From: JADHUC01 sp964617665
GTDB taxonomy: Bacteria > Planctomycetota > Planctomycetia > Pirellulales > Pirellulaceae
Direction: 5' to 3'
Length of the DNA stretch: 22,686 nucleotides
NCBI GenBank assembly: GCA_964617665.1
Contig: CAZUAH010000201.1
Location: 1 to 22,686 of the forward strand
Notes under the pieces: generated by a model
The model's input: the letters and a program-made list of their open reading frames with translations, nothing else
What the model was told of the DNA's origin: nothing
Database searches by the model: none
Shown: one piece after another, positions 16,069 through 22,686 of the stretch
Numbering within the stretch: position 1 is the first letter of the stretch
Layout of the letters: every line of letters starts with the position of its first letter
Translations under genes and position numbers: made by a program

Positions 16069-18252
16069 TCATTGATCAACTGCCATGATCCCGCGCTGGG
16101 GCTGGATCGTCGTTGTCAGCTCGCGCTCGATGGCGGGGCCATCGCCGGTTCGACGGATGTGCCCACCCAGTTCGCCGGACTTATTGAGCGTGACTTCCCA
16201 GATCTCCTTGCCCGTTCGCAAGCGGATGCCCGCGGCTTTGTCGGCTTGGATCAATTCGGTCGCACTCATTGCCTGCAGCTCTTGATCGCCGACTTGGATG
16301 ACGTGCAGGAAAACGTCTTCCTGACGCGGCCCGCCCGGCGTCACTTCTACTCGCCACTGGCCCATCATTGCCAAGTTCTCGGGCTTCAGTCCGCGATTCA
16401 CGATACTCCAGTTCTTGCCTGCAGCCAGAAACTCTCTGCCAGGGCCTCCCACCGATGTCAAACGAGCATCCTCGGGCAACAAGGTGCGGCAGAACATGCG
16501 GCCATCACGATGGTCGGCGCGAGTCGTGTTGCCGACGATTGTCGGTTCGTGAGCTGTGTGGATGAGCCAGTCTTTTCGGTACTCGGGATCCGTGGTGACG
16601 ACGCGGTCGAAGATGATGAAGTGGTTGGGGATCAGGAATACCAATTGTCGCGTCGCCAAACTGCACTTCTCGCCCAATGGAAGCAGGCCGTCGCGTTGGA
16701 TCTCGCCGTGTTGGTAACATTTGGTCGCATCGCCGGCTACGTAGACAAAGTCGTCGTTTGTCTCGAATGCCTTGACGATTGAGCCAAGCTGCCGATGCTG
16801 GCCGCCGTGGTTCCCTTCAACGGTACCGCCCCAGTATTGCGCCGGTGGCTCGCCGGGCTGATGGATCACCACACAGTTGTGGGCCACAGTCTGAGCGAAG
16901 TAGTTGGCCAGGTGCTGACCGTTGTCGAACTCCAGATAACGCGTCCCTGAATCCAAGGCCAAGAAGCCTCGGTGGTAGATGACGAAGTTCAATGCATCGA
17001 AGTGTCGATGCTGCGCGAGGAGGCCGCCGCACGTGAACAGACAATAGGTGTCGTGTGGTCCTGTACCAGACCGCATGAACACCTGGCCCATGTTCTCGAA
17101 GTGGCGAGCTTTCGGTAGGTTGTCGAGGTGCAACGGTTCCGGCGATTTCTCCAGATCCGACAGGAGAAACGGATAAATGAACCAGCTGCTCGAATAGGAC
17201 CGAGTGGGCAGCCTTGCCTGTAAGCGTCGGGCCAACGCGGCCGCTTCGGGCGCCGACTTACCGAACAGGTGCCTGACATTGGCCATGTGCGTGTACAGAT
17301 ATCCCGAGCGCAACTCGTTGCTGGTGTGCGGCGTGTCGCCGTAACCGAACTCGAATGGCCGCGGTTTGGCGTCGATCCAATTCCAGATCACGTAGTTGGC
17401 AAGCCACGCGCTGTGCGGCCAATCGGGGGCGATGTTTTCCCCGGCGCTGGATAGCCAAGTGTAGAAGAAGTTCTGTTCCGCCCACGGATACGCTCCGAAC
17501 ACATAGCCCAACGTTGGCGACGCCCCGCCTCCGTCGTCACCGCATGCCCGCCGCCGGTGTTCGAGCATCTTCAGGTTTTCGTCGTGCCCCCAAACCAGCC
17601 ATTCGTTCACTCGTTCGGTTTCGATACCGGTGCCAAAAGCCGTACAGCCGATGAACCAAAGGCAGTTCCGCACACCGTAGAAGCCGGTGTTGTAGCCCGA
17701 CATGTTTTCACGATAGATGCGGGGGCGCGCTTGAAGCACGTTGTCGATCACTTGAACCAACCGCGACATGAGATCCGCGCGTTCCGTTTCGCCCAGATGG
17801 TCGTACATCCAGTCCCATGCGCAGATCGCGTGCACGCGCGATGTCGAGTACCAGTTAACGGTCTTCCGGTCACTGAAACACTGTTCGTAGTAGCGGATGC
17901 TGACATCAAGGCACGTCTTGGCCAGTTCGAGATACCGCTCGTCCCTTTCTACCAGAAAGACAAACGCCGACTGTGCCGCCAGTGGGCCAAGATCGCTGGT
18001 CCCCCACGCACTCGCATCGTCCAGCTTTGGCAGCAACCGGTCTACGCGTGCCTTTGTCGAAAGGTACCAGGCACGCTCGGCACCCAAAGCCCGCTCGCGC
18101 ACCTGCGGCCACGTATCGTCGTTGAAAAAAAGCCTCGGATGGTCACGACGAATCTTGGCAGTCCAATCCGGCAACTCATCCGCCGAAACCGACGTTACGC
18201 TCAGCGCGACGGCGACCCACACGAAACTCCGAAAGCCAACAGAAAGCATCAT
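16069..18252 (-). CDS. secreted heparinase II/III-like polysaccharide lyase
   Basis: The called protein has 727 residues. GGGAGG at 18262-18257 lies just upstream of two adjacent ATGs (18252 and 18249), with spacings of 4 and 7 bases, so either may be used; the frame extends to 18288 without support. A signal peptide (VGFRSFVWVAVALSVTSVSA) should be cut near residue 24. The N-terminal half (about 30-370) is rich in Trp, Tyr and helices, as in the alpha/alpha toroid of these lyases, with NMSGYNTGFYGVRNCLWF at 183-200. The C-terminal beta domain has HRHFDALNFVIYHRGFLALD (415-434) and AHNCVVI (457-463), typical heparinase II/III blocks. Such enzymes cleave uronic-acid-containing polysaccharides by beta-elimination. 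The exact substrate cannot be read from sequence. Confidence 0.86.
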   Translation of the reverse strand: MMLSVGFRSFVWVAVALSVTSVSADELPDWTAKIRRDHPRLFFNDDTWPQVRERALGAERAWYLSTKARVDRLLPKLDDASAWGTSDLGPLAAQSAFVFLVERDERYLELAKTCLDVSIRYYEQCFSDRKTVNWYSTSRVHAICAWDWMYDHLGETERADLMSRLVQVIDNVLQARPRIYRENMSGYNTGFYGVRNCLWFIGCTAFGTGIETERVNEWLVWGHDENLKMLEHRRRACGDDGGGASPTLGYVFGAYPWAEQNFFYTWLSSAGENIAPDWPHSAWLANYVIWNWIDAKPRPFEFGYGDTPHTSNELRSGYLYTHMANVRHLFGKSAPEAAALARRLQARLPTRSYSSSWFIYPFLLSDLEKSPEPLHLDNLPKARHFENMGQVFMRSGTGPHDTYCLFTCGGLLAQHRHFDALNFVIYHRGFLALDSGTRYLEFDNGQHLANYFAQTVAHNCVVIHQPGEPPAQYWGGTVEGNHGGQHRQLGSIVKAFETNDDFVYVAGDATKCYQHGEIQRDGLLPLGEKCSLATRQLVFLIPNHFIIFDRVVTTDPEYRKDWLIHTAHEPTIVGNTTRADHRDGRMFCRTLLPEDARLTSVGGPGREFLAAGKNWSIVNRGLKPENLAMMGQWRVEVTPGGPRQEDVFLHVIQVGDQELQAMSATELIQADKAAGIRLRTGKEIWEVTLNKSGELGGHIRRTGDGPAIERELTTTIQPQRGIMAVDQ

Positions 18253-18256
18253 CGGT

Positions 18257-18262
18257 CCTCCC
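18257..18262 (-). promoter_or_regulatory. Shine-Dalgarno of the heparinase-like gene
   Basis: GGGAGG on the minus strand lies four bases before ATG 18252 and seven before ATG 18249. It excludes the in-frame ATG at 18288 as the main start. Confidence 0.7.
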
Positions 18263-18356
18263 AGCCTTCGAGAGTCTGGTTTTCGCAACGTCGCAGCACG
18301 AGAAATTCGTGCCCCACGCGCCGACGAATACTAGAAAGCATTTCAAAACCGAATTT

Positions 18357-18426
18357 CGGGAGGGCGAAGCTCCTGCTGAGCCGTGTTTTCCCGTGGTTTC
18401 GGCTCGGCGGGAGCCTCGCCCTCCCG
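18357..18426. repeat. 27-base imperfect inverted repeat (MITE/REP-like)
   Basis: The left arm 18357-18383 (begins cgggagggcgaagc) and the right arm 18400-18426 (ends cgccctcccg) are inverted copies matching at 24 of 27 positions, with a 16-base spacer. In a plus-strand transcript two of the three mismatches become G-U pairs. The element ends 15 bases beyond the stop codon of the spermidine-synthase-like gene. Its translated form (REGEAPAEP) is one I associate with intergenic repeats of Pirellula-like planctomycetes. No target-site duplication is seen at its edges. Confidence 0.85.
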
Positions 18427-18441
18427 GTCTTGAAACCGCCT

Positions 18442-19344
18442 CTAGGAACCGTCTTCGGAGGAATCTGGCTTGTCTTTGTCCAACAGCACTTCACCGTCGG
18501 AGTTCTTTTCTACTGCGTAGTTGTAGCCGTAGGTCACGTGGTCTCCCATATCGTATGGGAAGTTTTGCTTTCTCGATACGGTCTTGACCCGTCGCGCCAT
18601 GTCGTTGCGGCTGAGCCGTTCCTTGCGCGGGAGCGCGATCAGGATCTTGTTCCCTCGGGCTCGGACGTCCAGTATGTACAGCTCGTCGAACACCTCCTGG
18701 TACGTCCGAACCATGGAATCGTAAAGAGAGTTGGAATTGCGACTCCAGATGTTTCCAACAACAATGCCTTTGGGTGTTAGGGCTCGACGCACCGCCTGAA
18801 GGAACTCCCTCGTCGCCAAATCATAGGGGACGTTATCGGCCCCAAAGGCATCCAGAAAAATGACATCATAGCGATTCCGGCACCATTCGAGTTCGATGAA
18901 GCGCCGGCCGTCATGTACGTACGCCTTCATCCTGGCATCCTTGCGGAACCCGAAGAACTTCTCCGCCACTTCGACCACAACCGGATCGATTTCGACGACG
19001 TCGATCGTCAGTCGCGGGTAGTGCTTGCGCAGGAAGCTGGGGATCGTGCCGCCACCCAGACCAACGATCAACACGCGTTGCGGATCCTCGACAAGCGCAA
19101 GACCCACGGGCATGACTTCTGCGTATGGAAGTTCGATGTGATCCGGATCGCCGGGCTTCACGACACTCTGTTTGGCCCCATCCTTTTCAAACCACAATGT
19201 GCGCAGCCCGTCCTCGTCTTCCGTGACGATGATCGTGCTGTACGGCGACTGTTTTTCGTATAGAACCTTCTGTTCCGCCGAGGTGATGACGCAGAGGGCA
19301 AAGATCGTTGCTGCCACCAGGACGAGATATCTTCGACTGGCCAT
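18442..19344 (-). CDS. exported spermidine-synthase-like protein (SAM-binding fold)
   Basis: A 300-residue protein that starts with a signal peptide or membrane anchor (RRYLVLVAATIFALCVITSAEQ, about residues 4-25). AGGAG lies ten bases before the ATG. The core resembles polyamine aminopropyltransferases: GLGGGTIPS (95-103), VVEIDP (116-121), HDGR (144-147) and YDVIFLDAFGADNVPYDL (159-176). True spermidine synthases usually have a DxTDPxGP sequence at the last site; here it is DAFGADNVP, so polyamine synthesis is doubtful. The tail (about 265-300) is acidic. The first gene of the minus-strand group, divergent from the GH116 gene by 290 bases. Function unknown; an S-adenosylmethionine-fold protein outside the cytoplasm is unexpected. 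Confidence 0.8.
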   Translation of the reverse strand: MASRRYLVLVAATIFALCVITSAEQKVLYEKQSPYSTIIVTEDEDGLRTLWFEKDGAKQSVVKPGDPDHIELPYAEVMPVGLALVEDPQRVLIVGLGGGTIPSFLRKHYPRLTIDVVEIDPVVVEVAEKFFGFRKDARMKAYVHDGRRFIELEWCRNRYDVIFLDAFGADNVPYDLATREFLQAVRRALTPKGIVVGNIWSRNSNSLYDSMVRTYQEVFDELYILDVRARGNKILIALPRKERLSRNDMARRVKTVSRKQNFPYDMGDHVTYGYNYAVEKNSDGEVLLDKDKPDSSEDGS

Positions 19345-19483
19345 ACGCTAGTTTCTCCTGTTCCTTTCCTCAGGCGGTCGCTGTCCGCACGAGCGTCAAT
19401 AGTCGAGGTTCCTCGGATTGTCGGATTTCCAACTCTAGTTTTACCGTCTTTTCAACTCGCTCGAAAGCGCCTCGCCATCGAGT

Positions 19484-19489
19484 ATTGTA
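19484..19489 (-). promoter_or_regulatory. possible -10 box for the SpeE-like gene
   Basis: TACAAT on the minus strand would give a leader of about 130 bases. No good -35 box is seen at the right distance. Confidence 0.22.
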
Positions 19490-19555
19490 ACCAACGGCCG
19501 GACGGCTTGAGTCTTTCGCGCGTTGGCGGTGGTCGCAGGATATCCGATGCTCTGA

Positions 19556-19561
19556 TATATT
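19556..19561 (+). promoter_or_regulatory. possible -10 box for the GH116 gene
   Basis: TATATT lies 73 bases before the GH116 start codon, within the 290-base divergent region. No convincing -35 box is present upstream, so this is a weak call. Confidence 0.22.
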
Positions 19562-19634
19562 CGCACACGTAACGCGAAAAACGGGTTGGGGACTGCCACC
19601 CACGGAAAACCTCGTCTTCCTGAGGAGTGTCATC

Positions 19635-22600
19635 ATGAGAAAACGATCTACGTTCCTTCGCTTCGCCACAGTAGTGGTCACGTTAGCGGCCTTTGTGTGT
19701 TCTTCGTCCCGCGCAGCCGAGCTTTCGCGTCGAGAATTTAATGGTGTGTATACCGGCGACCATTTGAATCGGGTGGCCTTTCCGATCGGCGGGATTGGCG
19801 CGGGCATGTTTTGCCTGGAGGGCACGGGTGCGATCTCGCACATGTCGGTTCGTCATCGAATGGAGTTTTTCCATGAACCCACGATATTCACCACGATTTG
19901 CGTGTTAGGCGATGAAGGCGAGGAGAACATCGCGCGTGTGGTCGAAGGTCCCATTCCCGACTGGAAATACTTCGGCCGATCCGGCACGGGAAACGGCGGC
20001 GTCGGCACGACATACGGCTTTCCACGTTTTCGCCAGGCGGAGTTTCAAGCGAGATTCCCCTTTGCCACGATCAAGCTGAGCGACACGGCTGTGCCGCTGG
20101 ACGTGGAAATCGTTGGCTGGAGTCCGTTCACGCCGCCCGAAGCGGATCCATCGAGTTTGCCAGTTGGTGCGTTGGAGTACCGCTTCCATAACAAGTCCGA
20201 CAAGCCTCGAAAGGCGGTCTTCTCGTTTAATACGCGTAACTTCATGGGCAACGGTTCGATCGGCCCGATCGAAGGTGGCTTTGTGATGTACGCTACCAGC
20301 GGTGAAGATCGTGACGAAAGCGGAGCGTTCGCCATCTTCGTCGACGGCGACGAGGCCACGGTTGATCACTGCTGGTTCCGTGGCGGCTGGTGGGATCCAT
20401 TGACGATCACATGGAACAACGTTGCCAACGGCACGCTTGTCCAAAATCCGCCGGTACCGTCAGATGCTCCGGGGGCGTCGTTGGGCGTTCCGTTCGCCCT
20501 CGAACCGGGCGAACAGAAGACAATCCGACTGCTGACCTGCTGGTTCGTTCCGCAAACCAATATCCGTTATGGCAACAGAAGCTCCGGGCCGGCGTTCCGC
20601 AAATCGCCTTCGTACGGCACGGCCGAAAACAACCAGCAGCCCGTCTCCGGGTTCTTGGGCCGCGGGTTGGTTAACACGTTCGATCCAGACGGCGACGGCC
20701 CCACTGGCACGCTCACCTCGCCCGAGTTCTCATTGGACAAACGATACCTGCATTTCCTCGTGGGCGGCGGCCCGTTCGCAGGCGAAACTTGCGTCAACCT
20801 GATGGTCAACGATAAAGTGGCGCAGTCCGCTTGCGGCAAACAGACCGAGCAACTCGCATGGACAACATTCGATTTGGCCGACATCCAGGAGAAGCAAGCC
20901 AAGATTCAGATCGTCGATCGAAGGACCGACGCGTGGGGTCACATCCTGGCCGATCATTTTGTGTTGAGCGACGAGCCGATCAACGATCTGTTGACGGGCC
21001 AGGGTAACGCAATCATCAACGACTCGAAGCGAGCGGCCGTCCTGATGGATTTCGAAGGCGACGACTATGGAAAATGGATCACCGATCCGCCGGTAGAGCC
21101 TTGCGACTGTGCATCGGGCGAGTGCGAACCGACAATTCCTTCAACCTACGTCCCCTGGTACACGACACAATTCGACGATGTGTTGGAAGTTGCCGAGCAC
21201 TGGACGTCGAACTATGCGGAGTTGCGGAGTTCGAGCGAACGGTTCCGCGATGCTCTCTACGATACAACGCTGCCGGCCGAGGTGGTCGAATCTGTTGCAG
21301 CCAACCTGACCATTCTGAAATCGCCCACTGTGTTGCGCCAGCACGACGGACGGATCTGGTGTTACGAAGGCTGCAGCGACAGCAGCGGTTGTTGTGCCGG
21401 GTCGTGCACGCATGTGTGGAATTATGCCCAAGCCATCTGTCATCTGTTCCCGGTCCTGGAACGAAGCTTGCGGCAAACCGAGTATTTCGAATCGACGGAC
21501 GAACGCGGGCGTCAGGCATTTCGCGCGAACCTGCCCATTGCCCCAGGCGGCGGGTCGTTCGACGCAGCAGACGGTCAACTGGGCGGGATCATGAAGGCTT
21601 ACCGCGAGTGGCGTATCTCGGGCAACGAACAGTGGCTGGCCAAGTATTGGCCTCGCATCAAACGCAGTCTTGACTACATGATCGCGAAATACGATCCCCG
21701 GCATACGGGGCTGTTGGAGGAGGACCACCACAACACGTACGACATCAACTACTTTGGACCCGATGGCCACTGCGGGAGCTTCTATCTGGGGGCATTGACC
21801 GCTGCGATCAGGATGGGCGCGGCAGTTGGCGACGACGTTGGGCTCTACCAGGGATTGCTCGAAAAGGGGCGCAAGCGAATGGAGTCCGAGTTGTACAACG
21901 GCGAGTACTTCATTCAGATCGTGCAAAAGGAAGGCTTGGACCACAACTTCAGCCCGCTCAACGCCGATGGACAAAGCCCCGCTTATCGAAAAATCGCCGA
22001 AATCGTCAACCAACAAGGACCCAAGTACCAGTATGGCAACGGCTGCCTTTCGGACGGCGTTCTGGGATTCTGGATGGCTGCGGTCTCCGGGATTGACGAC
22101 GAGATCACCGACGACGCCAAAGTGCGCAGCCATCTGTTGGCGATCCACAAGTACAACTTGAAACACGATCTTTCGACGCACGCCAACCCCCAGCGGCCGA
22201 CGTTTGCGATGGGCAACGATGGCGGACTTCTGTTGTGCTCGTGGCCACGCGGTGGAAAACCGCTATTGCCGTTCGTCTACAGCGACGAAGTATGGACCGG
22301 CATCGAATACCAAGTTGCCTCGCATCTGATGCTGTTGGGCTGCGTGCAAGAAGGACTCGACATCGTGCGCGCCTGCCGCTTGCGTTACGACGGCGTTCGC
22401 CGCAATCCATTCAACGAATACGAATGTGGTCACTGGTATGCCAGAGCCATGTCTAGCTACGGGCTTGTTCAGGGGCTGACGGGCGTCCGCTACGACGCGG
22501 TGACAAAAACCCTGCACGTTGATTCCCAGGTCGGAGACTTCCGCAGTTTCCTCAGCACCGCGACCGGTTACGGCACGGTAGAGCTGAAGGACGGTAAAGC

Positions 22601-22655
22601 ATCGATCGAAGTCAGGTACGGCGACATTCCGATTGACGAGGTGGTGGTGGAGTAA
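19635..22655 (+). CDS. secreted GH116 (GBA2-like) glycoside hydrolase with inserted beta-sandwich domain
   Basis: A 1006-residue protein with a signal peptide (RFATVVVTLAAFVCSSSRAA, cut near residue 28). GAGGAG lies seven bases before the ATG. Residues 43-310 form the GBA2 N-terminal beta domain (HLNRVAFPIGGIGAGMFCLEG). Residues 505-1000 form the helical GH116 catalytic domain: PWYTTQFDDVLEVAEHW, LYDTTLPAEVVESVAANL, WCYEGCSD with the likely nucleophile Glu578, CTHVWNYAQAICHLFPVLERSLR, and NTYDINYFGPDGHCG with the likely acid/base Asp703. Known members are retaining beta-glucosidases, beta-xylosidases or related enzymes. Between the two halves (about 314-500) lies a domain like the one found in some GH32 levanases (VSGFLGRGLVNTF, GTLTSPEFS, FLVGGG, WGHILADHFVLSD). 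Substrate unknown; the lyase next door suggests glycan breakdown. Confidence 0.9.
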   Translation: MRKRSTFLRFATVVVTLAAFVCSSSRAAELSRREFNGVYTGDHLNRVAFPIGGIGAGMFCLEGTGAISHMSVRHRMEFFHEPTIFTTICVLGDEGEENIARVVEGPIPDWKYFGRSGTGNGGVGTTYGFPRFRQAEFQARFPFATIKLSDTAVPLDVEIVGWSPFTPPEADPSSLPVGALEYRFHNKSDKPRKAVFSFNTRNFMGNGSIGPIEGGFVMYATSGEDRDESGAFAIFVDGDEATVDHCWFRGGWWDPLTITWNNVANGTLVQNPPVPSDAPGASLGVPFALEPGEQKTIRLLTCWFVPQTNIRYGNRSSGPAFRKSPSYGTAENNQQPVSGFLGRGLVNTFDPDGDGPTGTLTSPEFSLDKRYLHFLVGGGPFAGETCVNLMVNDKVAQSACGKQTEQLAWTTFDLADIQEKQAKIQIVDRRTDAWGHILADHFVLSDEPINDLLTGQGNAIINDSKRAAVLMDFEGDDYGKWITDPPVEPCDCASGECEPTIPSTYVPWYTTQFDDVLEVAEHWTSNYAELRSSSERFRDALYDTTLPAEVVESVAANLTILKSPTVLRQHDGRIWCYEGCSDSSGCCAGSCTHVWNYAQAICHLFPVLERSLRQTEYFESTDERGRQAFRANLPIAPGGGSFDAADGQLGGIMKAYREWRISGNEQWLAKYWPRIKRSLDYMIAKYDPRHTGLLEEDHHNTYDINYFGPDGHCGSFYLGALTAAIRMGAAVGDDVGLYQGLLEKGRKRMESELYNGEYFIQIVQKEGLDHNFSPLNADGQSPAYRKIAEIVNQQGPKYQYGNGCLSDGVLGFWMAAVSGIDDEITDDAKVRSHLLAIHKYNLKHDLSTHANPQRPTFAMGNDGGLLLCSWPRGGKPLLPFVYSDEVWTGIEYQVASHLMLLGCVQEGLDIVRACRLRYDGVRRNPFNEYECGHWYARAMSSYGLVQGLTGVRYDAVTKTLHVDSQVGDFRSFLSTATGYGTVELKDGKASIEVRYGDIPIDEVVVE
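20574..21134 (+). other. domain insertion inside the GH116 protein
   Basis: Residues about 314-500 interrupt the GH116 fold between TCWFVPQTNIRYG and STYVPWYTTQF. Blocks typical of a beta-sandwich module seen in planctomycete and levanase-type glycosidases occur at 336-446. The block MDFEGDDYGKW, which normally opens that module, occurs after them, at 471-481, followed by a Cys-containing linker (PCDCASGECEP). Confidence 0.7.
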
Positions 22656-22686
22656 GGGATCGTGCCTGGACGGGCTGAAGACAAGG

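Noticed and set aside
18357..18426. Inverted repeat considered as the end of an insertion sequence
   Set aside because: Both arms lie within 70 bases, with no transposase gene between them and no visible target-site duplication.
17557..18780. Plus-strand reading frame of about 407 codons spanning the inverted repeat
   Set aside because: It crosses two minus-strand genes and the repeat, and has no domain-like sequence or ribosome binding site.
19345..19634. Riboswitch or operator in the divergent region
   Set aside because: No recognisable riboswitch consensus or strong palindrome was found; only weak -10-like boxes are visible.

Overview
The window looks like a chromosomal segment of a planctomycete, probably of the Pirellula/Rhodopirellula group. 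The evidence is the moderately high GC content, a giant cell-surface protein with the planctomycete N-terminal LEPLENRNLLA motif and a basic SKRRFLTAR C-terminus, and two intergenic inverted repeats of a kind I associate with these genomes. The assignment rests on recognised patterns, not on a database search. No rRNA, tRNA, CRISPR array or insertion sequence was seen.

Layout. Positions 1-446 hold no confident gene, only a short signal-peptide-like reading frame on the minus strand. Positions 447-4955 (minus) encode a 1502-residue secreted or surface protein with three SdrD B-like domains and seven DUF11 repeats of exactly 372 bp each. A 492-base gap follows, carrying a cloverleaf-like repeat at 5356-5423. 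From 14203 down to 5448 runs a tight minus-strand run of six genes: pta, ackA, an inositol-monophosphatase-family gene, araB (ribulokinase), araD (L-ribulose-5-phosphate 4-epimerase) and an SGLT-type sodium/sugar symporter. Upstream of it, also on the minus strand, are a secreted N,N-dimethylformamidase-large-subunit-like protein (16008-14437), a secreted heparinase II/III-like polysaccharide lyase (18252-16069) and an exported spermidine-synthase-like protein (19344-18442). A 70-base inverted repeat lies between the last two. Divergent from these, on the plus strand, is a secreted GH116 (GBA2-type) glycoside hydrolase (19635-22655) with a foreign beta-sandwich domain inserted between its two halves.

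How it may work together. Secreted GH116, heparinase-like and DMFase-like enzymes suggest breakdown of a complex polysaccharide outside the cytoplasm. The symporter, AraB and AraD would take up and convert a pentose (L-arabinose/L-ribulose) to xylulose 5-phosphate. Pta and AckA interconvert acetyl-CoA, acetyl phosphate and acetate. Their operonic union with araBD suggests a link between pentose use and acetyl phosphate, possibly through a phosphoketolase encoded elsewhere. No araA and no phosphoketolase gene is in the window, so this link is inference. The most unusual items are the domain insertion in GH116, the DMFase-like protein beside a polysaccharide lyase, the exact-period DUF11 array, the exported SpeE-like protein and the two structured repeats.
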